NCBI GenBank assembly: GCA_025464795.1
Contig: JAODNB010000167.1
Span: 1 to 11,254, forward strand
Reading direction: 5' to 3'
Length of the DNA stretch: 11,254 nt
Source of the DNA: Frankiales bacterium
Lineage (GTDB): Bacteria > Actinomycetota > Actinomycetes > Mycobacteriales > SCTD01
Positions 5,416 to 11,254 of the stretch are shown piece after piece (the first letter of the stretch is position 1; each line of letters opens with the position of its first letter). Made by a program: the position numbers and the translations under genes. The notes below the pieces were generated by a model. That model was not told where the DNA came from, ran no database searches, and saw only the letters and a list, made by a program, of their open reading frames with translations.

Positions 5416-7918
5416 GAGAGCGAGGGTCTGAAAGGACCTCCAGCAGCAACGTCTCGACGACGTCCTCGACCGATCGGGCGAGCACGATCTCGACGGGACC
5501 GGCGTCGACGTACCAGCCCTTCTGCGTGCGCGGGACCGGCCCCTGGTCGGCGGGCACGACGCTGCCGTCACCGAGTCGCTCCCGCAGGTCCTGGTGCTCC
5601 TCGGACGCGGGATCCCAGTAGGCGAAGGCGCGGTCCTGCAGGACCACCTTGACGTCGACCGTCTCCCCGGGCTGCACCGAGACCTTGGCGAACCCGCGCA
5701 GCTCGGTGCGCGGTCGCTGCAGCCGGGAGCTCAGCGGTCGGACGTAGACCTGCACGACCTCGCTGCCCACCCTGGTCCCGGTGTTGGTCACCGGCACGGT
5801 GACCGTCACCGAGGTGCCCGGCGCGAAGGTGGCAGACGACAGCCGGCCCGACCCCCAGGCGAAGGTCGTGTACGAACCGCCGTGGCCGAAGGGGAAGACC
5901 ACCGGGAGGAAGCGGCTGTCGTACCAGCGGTATCCCACGAGCAGTCCCTCGCGATACACGGCGACGTCGTTCTCCCCGGCCCAGCTGCCGTACGCGGGTG
6001 CGTGCTCGATCCGCTGCGGGAACGACACCGGCAGCCGGCCGGACGGCTCCGCACGACCGAACAAGACGTCGTCGAGGGCGTGGGCGAGCTCCTGACCACC
6101 GAGCCAGGGGAGCAGCACAGCGCTCGCTGCCGACGCCCACGGCATCGAGACGGGCGCGCCTGCGCAGACGATGACCACCGTGTTCGGGTTGACCTCGCAG
6201 ACACGACGGACGAGCTCGTCCTGGTCGCCGGGGAGGTCCATCGTCGCGCGGTCGTGGCCCTCGCTCTCCCACTCCTCCGTGGTGCCGACGACGACGACCG
6301 CGACCTCTGCGCTCCGCGCCGCCTCGACCGCGGCCCCGATCGGGTCCTGGACCTTCGGCGGCTTGTGGCCGATCTTCACGCCGTGCAGGTACTGGGAGTG
6401 CTCCGCGGAGTACTCGACCACGACCTCGACCGTGGTTCCGGCCACGAGGCTGACGGGTACCTCGACCTCCTGGCTCCCGAGGCCGAAGAACTCCGTCCCT
6501 GGCGGAGGTGGGTTCGTGAAGCCGTCGAGGACTGTGACGCCGTCGACGACGAGTCGGGCGCGACCAGCCTGCACCAAGGTGAACACGTGGGTTCCGGTGT
6601 CGTGGACCGCGAGCTGCGACGTGGCTCGGAAGGAGAACCCCTCCTCGGCGAGGCCTGGCTCGGGGCTGCCGAACCAGAGCATCCGCAGGTCGTTCTCGAC
6701 GGACGTCGTGTGAACCGGGCCGCTCAGGTCGAGGCTGTCGTACAGGTCCAGGACCGTGCCGGGGACGGCCAGCGGACGAACGGTCTTGTCGATGTCGCAG
6801 CCGCGCTGGAAGCCCAGGCGGTCACCCAACGCAGGGGCGAGCACGTCGTACAGAGATGGTGAGCGGTGCGGCCGCAGCTGCGCGGAACCGCCACCCATGA
6901 TGTGCGCCCGCGCGGCGAGCGGGCCGATGAGGGCCACTGAGGCCGGTCCGGTCAGCGGGAGCAACCCGTCGTTCTTCAGCAGCACGGTGCCGGCGACCGC
7001 AGCGCGGTGCGCGATCGCACGGTGCTCGGGCAGGTCCACGGCTGACTCGGCGATCGGCTGGTCGTCCCAGGCGTCGAGTCGGTCGATGAGCTGCAGCCAG
7101 CGGCGGACCATCGTGTCGAGCACCTCCTCGGTGAGCCTTCCGGCGGCCACCGCCTGCGCCACGGGGTCTCCGAAGAACCGCGCTGGGCCGGGCATCTGGA
7201 GGTCGAGGCCGGCGCGGGCGCTGTCGACCGTCGAGCCCACGGCGAACCAGTCCGTCATGACGAGCCCGTCGAAGCCGAGGTCGTCGCGCAGGACAGCGAG
7301 CAGCTCCGGGTCCTCGCTGCACCACCGACCGTTGAGCCTGTTGTAGGAGGTCATCACCGCAAGGACGCCCCCCTCCTTGGCTGCCAGCTCGAACGGCACG
7401 TAGTACAGCTCCCGCAGGGAGCGCTCGTCCACGACGGAGCTGATCGTCGTGCGCTCGAACTCCGACTCGTTAGCGACGAAGTGCTTGGCGGTCGCGGCGA
7501 CCCCTCGGCTCTGGACCCCACGGACGAAGCCCGCCGCGATCTTGCCGGACAGCAACGGGTCCTCGGAGTAGCACTCGAAGGCCCGGCCGTAGAGCGGGTG
7601 CCGGTGCAGGTTGATGGTCGGTGCGAGCAGGACGCGTGCGCCCTTCGTCCGGGCCTCCTCGCCCAGGACCTGCCCGACCTCCTCGACCAGACCGGGGTCC
7701 CACGAGGCTCCGAGCGAGGACCCGCACGGGACGCAGGCAGCGGTCACGCGACCGGCTCCGAGCAGGGCGGAGCCGCGCGCTCCGTTCGGTCCGTCGGTCA
7801 CGGTGATCGCCGGGATGCCGTGCTCCACGAGACCCGCCACGGTCCACATGTCCGCGCCGGCCGTCAGGGACGCCTTCTCGGGCAGGCTCAGGGCCGCGAG
7901 CAGGGCATCAAGATCCAT
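5405..7918 (-). CDS. Glycoside hydrolase family 3 beta-glucosidase with PA14 insertion
   Basis: 837 residues. Retaining exo-glycosidase, most likely a beta-glucosidase releasing glucose from the non-reducing end of beta-glucosides. The N-terminal TIM-barrel domain (about 1-285) has TDGPNG at 41-46, KHF at 145-147 and the nucleophile D223 in MTDW. The alpha/beta sandwich domain (from about 310) is interrupted by a PA14 lectin-like domain at roughly 390-515 and resumes with VGTTEEWESEGHDR (544-557), which supplies the acid/base Glu. A fibronectin-III-like domain covers about 705-770. This architecture matches Kluyveromyces marxianus BglI (nucleophile D225). The N-terminus (MDLDALLAALSLPEK) has no signal peptide, so the enzyme is cytoplasmic and would act on imported or internal glycosides. 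No sugar transporter or regulator is adjacent. An unusual C-terminal extension of about 60 residues follows the Fn3 domain. The substrate could also be a xyloside or a plant glycoside. Confidence 0.94.
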   Translation of the reverse strand: MDLDALLAALSLPEKASLTAGADMWTVAGLVEHGIPAITVTDGPNGARGSALLGAGRVTAACVPCGSSLGASWDPGLVEEVGQVLGEEARTKGARVLLAPTINLHRHPLYGRAFECYSEDPLLSGKIAAGFVRGVQSRGVAATAKHFVANESEFERTTISSVVDERSLRELYYVPFELAAKEGGVLAVMTSYNRLNGRWCSEDPELLAVLRDDLGFDGLVMTDWFAVGSTVDSARAGLDLQMPGPARFFGDPVAQAVAAGRLTEEVLDTMVRRWLQLIDRLDAWDDQPIAESAVDLPEHRAIAHRAAVAGTVLLKNDGLLPLTGPASVALIGPLAARAHIMGGGSAQLRPHRSPSLYDVLAPALGDRLGFQRGCDIDKTVRPLAVPGTVLDLYDSLDLSGPVHTTSVENDLRMLWFGSPEPGLAEEGFSFRATSQLAVHDTGTHVFTLVQAGRARLVVDGVTVLDGFTNPPPPGTEFFGLGSQEVEVPVSLVAGTTVEVVVEYSAEHSQYLHGVKIGHKPPKVQDPIGAAVEAARSAEVAVVVVGTTEEWESEGHDRATMDLPGDQDELVRRVCEVNPNTVVIVCAGAPVSMPWASAASAVLLPWLGGQELAHALDDVLFGRAEPSGRLPVSFPQRIEHAPAYGSWAGENDVAVYREGLLVGYRWYDSRFLPVVFPFGHGGSYTTFAWGSGRLSSATFAPGTSVTVTVPVTNTGTRVGSEVVQVYVRPLSSRLQRPRTELRGFAKVSVQPGETVDVKVVLQDRAFAYWDPASEEHQDLRERLGDGSVVPADQGPVPRTQKGWYVDAGPVEIVLARSVEDVVETLLLEVLSDPRSLSD

Positions 7919-7924
7919 GCGGGG

Positions 7925-7930
7925 ACGTTA
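7925..7930 (-). promoter_or_regulatory. -10 hexamer TAACGT of a probable leaderless promoter for the GH3 gene
   Basis: TAACGT ends 6 nt before the ATG at 7918. Its first three bases are the TAA stop codon of ogt. There is no Shine-Dalgarno before this ATG, so the GH3 gene could be transcribed on its own from inside the end of ogt. A TCGACA at 7951-7956 (minus strand) is a weak -35 candidate at 20-nt spacing. Confidence 0.5.
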
Positions 7931-8401
7931 CGCGACCTGACCGCGTTCCATGTCGAGCAGCCACCGCTTGCGCTCGAGCCCGCCGCCGTAGCCCGTCAGG
8001 CTGCCCCCGCTGCCGATCACGCGGTGGCAGGGGACCACGACGGACACCGGGTTCTTGCCGTTGGCCAGTCCGACCGCCCGGCTCGCCCCTGGCTTACCGA
8101 GGTGCTCGGCGAGCCGGCCGTAGCTCCAGGTCTGCCCGTACGGGATCTCACAAAGGCCGGCCCACACGAGCTGCTGGAAGGGAGTCCCGACCAGCTTCAG
8201 AGGTACGTCGAACTGCTCCAGCTCCTTGGCGAAGTAGGCGCTGAGCTGCTCGCGCACGGGAGCAAGGACTGTGTCGTCGCGGTCGAAGGGCAGCACGGGG
8301 AGATGGCGCTGCTCGACCATGTAGAGGCCGGCGAGCGCGCCATCGTCGTCGACGAGGGTGAGCGGTCCGATCGGGCTGTCGACGGTGGTCTGCAGCTTCA
8401 T
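7928..8401 (-). CDS. ogt: Methylated-DNA--[protein]-cysteine S-methyltransferase (Ogt/MGMT)
   Basis: 157 residues, typical of Ogt. It removes O6-methylguanine and O4-methylthymine damage by irreversibly moving the alkyl group to its own cysteine. The active-site motif is PCHRV with acceptor C125. The arginine finger is R108 in GASRAVG, the Asn-hinge region is ANGKNP, and the Tyr/Arg stretch SYGRLAEHLG is the DNA-binding helix-turn-helix. The N-terminal ferredoxin-like lobe (1-70) is present. I chose ATG at 8401 because it overlaps the stop of the upstream ada-alkA gene (ATGA) and has GGAG 7 nt upstream. The frame extends further upstream but has no support there. It is co-expressed, and probably translationally coupled, with the glycosylase fusion. 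Confidence 0.95.
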   Translation of the reverse strand: MKLQTTVDSPIGPLTLVDDDGALAGLYMVEQRHLPVLPFDRDDTVLAPVREQLSAYFAKELEQFDVPLKLVGTPFQQLVWAGLCEIPYGQTWSYGRLAEHLGKPGASRAVGLANGKNPVSVVVPCHRVIGSGGSLTGYGGGLERKRWLLDMERGQVA

Positions 8402-9861
8402 GAGGCATCTCCGGTGGGAATGTGGTTCACGGGGTGGTTGCCGACCGCCCAGAGGTGCTGGACCGCATAGGCGCGCCAGGGGCGCCATCGCTCGGCGTGG
8501 GTGAGGAGGTCCTTGGGGAGACCGAGCTGCTTCGCCAGCTGCAGCACGCCGAGGTCGGTGGGCAGGAAGGCGTCGGGATCACCGAGGCAGCGCATCGCCA
8601 CGGTCTCGACGGTCCACGGACCGATGCCCTTCAGGGCGGCCAGCTGCGACCGGGCCTCGTGCCGGTCGGCACCGGGGTCGAGGTCGAGGGTGTCCAGTGC
8701 CGCGGCCAGCCTCAGCAGCGTCTGCTTGCGGCTGCCTGGCATGGCCAGGCCGGCGGGATCGACCTGGGTCAGCTGCTCGGGCGTCGGGAACAGGTGGGTC
8801 AGGCCGCCGGCGGGGTCCTCGATCGGGTCCCCGTGGGCGAGGACCAGCCGGCCGGCGAGGGTCCGCGCCGCGGCGGTGCTGACCTGCTGCCCGAGAACCG
8901 CCCGAAGGGCCATCTCCTTCTCGTCAACGGTCCTGGGGACCCGACGTCCGGGAGCCCTGGCCACCAGCGGCTGCAGGAAGGGGTCTTCCGACAGCAGGGC
9001 GTCGATCGCGACCGGGTCGGCATCGAGGTCCAGGAGCCGGCGGCAGCGGGCGATCGCGACGGACAGGTCCCTCATGTCCTGCAGGTGCAGGGTGCAGCGG
9101 ATGTGCTCGGAGGTCGGCGTGAGCGCGACCGTGCCGCTGCCGTGCGGCAGCCGCAGCGTCCTGCGGTAGGCGCCGTTCCGCCACTCCTCGACCCCTGGGA
9201 CGCCCGTGGCCACGAGGTGGCCGAACAGGTTGTCGGGGTGCAAGGGCTGCCGGAAGGGGAGCCGCACGGTCACCGATCCCTTGGCCGGCGGCAGCTTCAG
9301 GGTCGCGCGGGTCCGCAGGTCACCTGGCGTGGTTGCGAAGACCTCGCGCACCGTGTCGTTGAACTGCCGGACGCTGCCGAAGCCTGCGGCGAAGGCGACG
9401 TCCGCGAGAGGCAGGCCGGTGGTCTCGATCAGCAGACGCGCGGTCTGCGCGCGCTGTGCCCGCGCGAGCCCCAGTGGGCCGGCTCCGAGCTCCGCCTGCA
9501 GCAGCCGCTCGAGCTGTCGGCGGCTGTAGCCCAACCGGTGCGACAGGCCTGGAACCCCTTCTCTGTCGACGATCCCGTCCGCGATGAGCCGCACGGCCCG
9601 GGCCACCAGGTCACCGCGGACGTCCCACTCCGGCGACCCCGGGCTCGCATCCGGCCGGCACCGCTTGCAGGCCCGGTAGCCGGCGGCCTGCGCCGAAGCA
9701 GCCGTCGCGTGGAAGGTGATGTTCCTCGGCTTCGGCGGCACGGCGGGACAGCTGGGTCGGCAGTAGATGCCCGTGGTCCGCACGGCCGTGAAGAACCAGC
9801 CGTCGAACCGGGCGTCCTTGGACTGGACCGCCCGCAGGCACTGGTCGACGTCGGTGTGCAT
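8398..9861 (-). CDS. alkA: Ada-type sensor / AraC HTH / AlkA 3-methyladenine DNA glycosylase fusion
   Basis: 487 residues. Three units in order: an Ada N-terminal zinc domain (about 1-75) with C34-x3-C38 (CRPSC) and C65-x2-C68 (CKRC), where C34 matches the E. coli Ada C38 that accepts methyl groups from DNA phosphotriesters; an AraC-type double helix-turn-helix (about 85-185, with LADVAFAAGFGSVRQF); and an AlkA glycosylase (about 195-480) with the helix-hairpin-helix LKGIGPWTVE near 410 and catalytic D436 in FLPTDLGV. It would sense methylated DNA, activate its own operon and excise alkylated purines. M. tuberculosis Rv1317c has the same fusion followed by ogt. ATG at 9861 starts just before the conserved domain (MHTDVDQCLRAV). 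A GAGG sits only 1 nt before it, too close for a good ribosome site, so initiation here is unclear. Confidence 0.94.
   Translation of the reverse strand: MHTDVDQCLRAVQSKDARFDGWFFTAVRTTGIYCRPSCPAVPPKPRNITFHATAASAQAAGYRACKRCRPDASPGSPEWDVRGDLVARAVRLIADGIVDREGVPGLSHRLGYSRRQLERLLQAELGAGPLGLARAQRAQTARLLIETTGLPLADVAFAAGFGSVRQFNDTVREVFATTPGDLRTRATLKLPPAKGSVTVRLPFRQPLHPDNLFGHLVATGVPGVEEWRNGAYRRTLRLPHGSGTVALTPTSEHIRCTLHLQDMRDLSVAIARCRRLLDLDADPVAIDALLSEDPFLQPLVARAPGRRVPRTVDEKEMALRAVLGQQVSTAAARTLAGRLVLAHGDPIEDPAGGLTHLFPTPEQLTQVDPAGLAMPGSRKQTLLRLAAALDTLDLDPGADRHEARSQLAALKGIGPWTVETVAMRCLGDPDAFLPTDLGVLQLAKQLGLPKDLLTHAERWRPWRAYAVQHLWAVGNHPVNHIPTGDAS
8409..8412 (-). promoter_or_regulatory. Shine-Dalgarno GGAG for ogt, inside the ada-alkA coding end
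   Basis: GGAG on the minus strand stands 7 nt before the ATG at 8401. With the ATGA overlap it supports translational coupling and the choice of the ogt start. Confidence 0.6.
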
Positions 9862-9956
9862 GCCTCGATCATGGCGTGGCTGCGCCCTTGAGTCTGGCGG
9901 TTTTGCGACACCGACCTGCACCAAGGTTACAAGGCCTCATCAGGGCGCCGATGTCA
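9862..9956. other. 95-bp gap upstream of ada-alkA; no firm regulatory site
   Basis: This holds the presumed promoter of the alkylation operon on the minus strand. A TAACCT at 9924-9929 (minus strand) fits a -10 and would give a leader of roughly 55 nt. I cannot recognise an Ada-box. The boundary between high-GC chromosome and the lower-GC HNH segment falls in or near this stretch. Confidence 0.3.
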
Positions 9957-10451
9957 TCACGACAGCTTCTGCATAGGGTTCGGTGAAACCGATTCGGCCT
10001 TATCCGCGGCTGCCAGTTGTTCCAAGTACACCGCCTGCCGCCACGAGGCAGCCCGCTCCATGGTGCGACGGCGGTGACAGTTCACGCAGCGCGCGTCGCA
10101 GCTGGCGATCTCCCTCTCGATCGTTGCCCAGTTCAAGGCGTCACTGAGCATGCGGGAAATGTTTGATCGCTTCGGCTCACCCTCTCGGTGGTCAAGCTCC
10201 AGCACCCGAATGTCGGACTCGCCGCAGTCAACACACGGATGCTCAAGGAACCAGGCTTCAAGTCGACGCTGCGCCTCAGCCCTCGCAACCAGTCTACGAG
10301 CGGCTGCACGAGCAAGGACCTGCTCCCTGCTGTCCCGGTACCAGGTTCGGTAACAACCCCAGCACCGGCGTTGAAGACCATCGGGCGCGCTCCGGTCACG
10401 CCCGAAATTGTCCGAAGACTTGAGCGTCTGGCATTCCGGACAGAACTTCAC
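9957..10451 (-). CDS. Small HNH endonuclease-like protein, second gene of a tandem pair
   Basis: 164 residues. An N-terminal zinc-ribbon-like region has C4-x2-C7 and C30-x2-C33. The HNH core has C73-x2-C76, D87-H88, C118 and C122-x2-C125-H126 (RCVNCHRRRT), a beta-beta-alpha metal finger that typically nicks or cuts DNA. I chose GTG at 10451 because it overlaps the stop of the upstream paralogue (GTGA) and makes every cysteine and histidine coincide with that protein's numbering. An upstream extension to 10538 would lie inside the neighbour's coding sequence. No Shine-Dalgarno is evident, so coupling is likely. The C-terminal tail is about 14 residues longer than its partner's. GC is about 57-63%, lower than the flanks. 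Biological role unknown: phage or mobile-element nuclease, homing-type enzyme or defence are all possible. Confidence 0.85.
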   Translation of the reverse strand: MKFCPECQTLKSSDNFGRDRSAPDGLQRRCWGCYRTWYRDSREQVLARAAARRLVARAEAQRRLEAWFLEHPCVDCGESDIRVLELDHREGEPKRSNISRMLSDALNWATIEREIASCDARCVNCHRRRTMERAASWRQAVYLEQLAAADKAESVSPNPMQKLS

Positions 10452-10900
10452 GCCTGCGCTAGCCCAGAGGCGAGCCAAGCTCGCTGTCGCCAGTTGTTCG
10501 TTTGGGCAAGAGTTCTCCTGCGATGACAGTTGCCGCATCGGACGTCACACTTGAGGACCTCCGCGAAGACAACAGCCCAAGACCTTCCGGCCTTGACCAT
10601 GTTCGCGACCTCCAGGACTTTGGCCTCGCGGTCCTGATGGTCAAACTCCAAGACCCGTACGTCGGCTTCGCCACAGTCGACGCAAGGGTTCGAGAGCAGG
10701 TACGCGGCGAGGCGCGAAGCCAAATCCGCTCGCACCCGTCTATTGCGGCTTGCCGCCGCTTGCGTTCGGGCGAGGCGGTTGGCTTGATACCAAGCCTTAG
10801 AACAGTCGCGGCAGGCTGATTGCAATCCGTCCCGCCGGCCTCGATGGCTGTTGAAGGCATCCAGTGGCTTCGTTTCGCTGCATCCCCCGCACAACTTCAT
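10448..10900 (-). CDS. Small HNH endonuclease-like protein, first gene of a tandem pair
   Basis: 150 residues. It has the same layout as its downstream neighbour: C4-x2-C7 and C30-x2-C33 in an N-terminal zinc-ribbon-like segment (with the DGLQ signature), then an HNH finger with C73-x2-C76, D87-H88, C118 and C122-x2-C125-H126 (RCGNCHRRRT). A gap-free hand alignment gives about 61 identities in 150 positions (roughly 41%). The basic linker between the two modules (residues 38-65) is probably helical. The family is predicted to bind metal and cut DNA; the target is unknown. The ATG at 10900 has no Shine-Dalgarno but has TACTCT ending 6 nt upstream, so the transcript is probably leaderless. The left end of an IS481-type element lies 60 bp upstream and the lower GC suggests recent acquisition. 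Confidence 0.87.
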   Translation of the reverse strand: MKLCGGCSETKPLDAFNSHRGRRDGLQSACRDCSKAWYQANRLARTQAAASRNRRVRADLASRLAAYLLSNPCVDCGEADVRVLEFDHQDREAKVLEVANMVKAGRSWAVVFAEVLKCDVRCGNCHRRRTLAQTNNWRQRAWLASGLAQA

Positions 10901-10906
10901 GCTTTA

Positions 10907-10912
10907 AGAGTA
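10907..10912 (-). promoter_or_regulatory. -10 hexamer TACTCT of a probable leaderless promoter for the HNH pair
   Basis: TACTCT on the minus strand is followed by TAAAGC (6 nt) and the ATG at 10900. It is the same hexamer, at the same spacing, as before the Lrp-family gene. The predicted -35 zone (about 10929-10936) lies outside the insertion sequence, so the IS has probably left the core promoter intact. Confidence 0.5.
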
Positions 10913-10960
10913 GGAGGCGCCACGGACATTTCCGGGTTCCAAAAACAGTGCCCCCGGTAG
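10913..10960. other. 48-bp AT-richer segment between HNH promoter and IS tip, function unknown
   Basis: On the minus strand it reads GGGGGCACTGTTTTTGGAAC, then CCGGAAATGTCCG, then GGCGCC just before the -10. It includes the -35 zone of the HNH promoter. CGGA/TCCG form short inverted arms around a 4-bp centre, and GGCGCC is a 6-bp palindrome. It carries no gene. It could hold an operator for the HNH genes or be the remnant of another mobile element. Confidence 0.3.
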
Positions 10961-10975
10961 TGTCCTGGCTCAGCA

Positions 10976-11044
10976 CATCGGAATGGGATGTCTCGCGTCA
11001 TCGGAATGGCATGTCGCAGGTCATCGGCATAGCTGATGGCCTCG
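10976..11044 (+). repeat. Three direct repeats at exact 23-bp spacing in the IS terminus
   Basis: CATCGGAATGGGATGTC begins at 10976 and CATCGGAATGGCATGTC at 10999 (16 of 17 identical). A degenerate third copy, CATCGGCAT, begins at 11022. Starts are 23 bp apart, about two helical turns, so all copies face nearly the same side of the DNA. They probably are transposase-binding sites. Confidence 0.75.
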
Positions 11045-11054
11045 ACGCTGCGAC

Positions 11055-11254
11055 ATGTCGAAGCGTCGTCTTGTCATCACCGCCGTCCTGGCCGGGCAGT
11101 CCCAGTCCGAGGTAGCCCGCGCCTACAAGGTCTCCCAGGGCTGGATCAGCAAGCTCATGGCCCGCTACCGGCTCGAGGGCGAAGCCGCGTTCGAGCCCAT
11201 GTCCCGGGCCCCGTCTTCCAGCCCCGGCGCGACCCCGGAACCGGTGGTCGAGCT
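11055..11254 (+). CDS. IS481-family transposase, N-terminal part (runs off window)
   Basis: 66 complete codons are visible. The protein opens MSKRRLVITAVLAGQSQ and has a helix-turn-helix at about residues 15-36 (SEVARAYKVSQGWISKL), then ARYRLEGEAAFEP, which is characteristic of the DNA-binding N-terminus of IS481 transposases. The DDE integrase core lies beyond the window, so it cannot be judged intact. ATG at 11055 is the only usable start: an in-frame TGA lies at 11034-11036. No Shine-Dalgarno is seen. The start codon sits inside a 10-bp palindrome, CGACATGTCG (11051-11060). Confidence 0.88.
   Translation, partial: MSKRRLVITAVLAGQSQSEVARAYKVSQGWISKLMARYRLEGEAAFEPMSRAPSSSPGATPEPVVE

Larger units (their letters stand above)
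10961..11254 (+). mobile_element. IS481-family insertion sequence, left end (right end outside window)
   Basis: An IS481-type transposase begins at 11055 and continues past the window edge. About 95 bp of non-coding terminus precede it. The tip is placed at TGT (10961), the usual terminal trinucleotide for this group, but without the right end neither the inverted repeat nor the target duplication can be confirmed, so the boundary could be off by several bases. Subterminal repeats at 10976-11044 support this being a transposase-bound end. Confidence 0.7.

Noticed and set aside
9862..9873. CATGAT 6 nt before the ada-alkA ATG as a fifth leaderless -10
   Set aside because: It lacks the first T of TANNNT, so it only partly fits; an ordinary promoter further upstream (TAACCT) is equally possible.
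8422..9891. 489-codon open frame on the plus strand opposite ada-alkA
   Set aside because: Same cause. The minus strand has the Ada, AraC and AlkA motifs, and the plus-strand product is low in complexity and matches no family I know.
10452..10538. N-terminal extension of the second HNH protein by 29 residues
   Set aside because: It would lie within the first HNH gene, and GTG at 10451 gives exact colinearity with the paralogue and a GTGA overlap.
10864..11115. 83-codon plus-strand frame across the HNH promoter and IS end
   Set aside because: It crosses the IS boundary, overlaps the transposase start in another frame and has no domain.
10961..11254. CRISPR-like array, suggested by the 23-bp periodic repeats
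   Set aside because: There are only three degenerate copies, no real spacers and no cas genes; the position fits an IS terminus.

Overview
The window is high-GC DNA; hand counts of sample lines give about 70-75% GC over most of it. Gene content and style (Ada-AlkA/Ogt pair, Lrp-family regulator, fused indolepyruvate oxidoreductase, many starts without a Shine-Dalgarno) point to an actinobacterium. I cannot name the genus.

Positions 1-4671 carry aromatic amino acid catabolism. A fumarylacetoacetase gene enters from the left edge, already past its start. It meets a large fused indolepyruvate ferredoxin oxidoreductase (IOR) gene head-on, with a perfect 18-bp palindrome at the junction. Behind IOR lies an Lrp/AsnC regulator gene on the same strand, and a dyad in the 127-bp gap between them is a candidate operator. 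Together these suggest aryl-pyruvates can be sent to aryl-acetyl-CoA (IOR) or, for tyrosine, through homogentisate to fumarate and acetoacetate (fumarylacetoacetase), with the Lrp protein as local sensor.

Positions 4672-7930 hold a classical short-chain dehydrogenase, divergent from the Lrp gene across only 31 bp, and a cytoplasmic GH3 beta-glucosidase with a PA14 insertion. The two genes overlap tail to tail by 11 bp. Positions 7928-9861 are an alkylation-repair operon: an Ada/AraC-HTH/AlkA fusion overlapping ogt by ATGA, the same arrangement as Mycobacterium tuberculosis Rv1317c-Rv1316c.

The right end (about 9930-11254) looks acquired. Two tandem, paralogous HNH-nuclease genes overlap by GTGA in DNA of only about 57-63% GC. 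They are followed by the left end of an IS481-family insertion sequence whose transposase runs off the window and whose terminus carries three 23-bp-spaced repeats.

A signal that cuts across the window: four transcription units (lrp, SDR, GH3, HNH pair) each have a TANNNT -10 hexamer ending exactly 6 nt before the start codon and no Shine-Dalgarno, the signature of leaderless transcription. The most unusual items are the tandem HNH pair and the face-to-face leaderless promoters between lrp and SDR. No complete new defence or biosynthetic system is evident.
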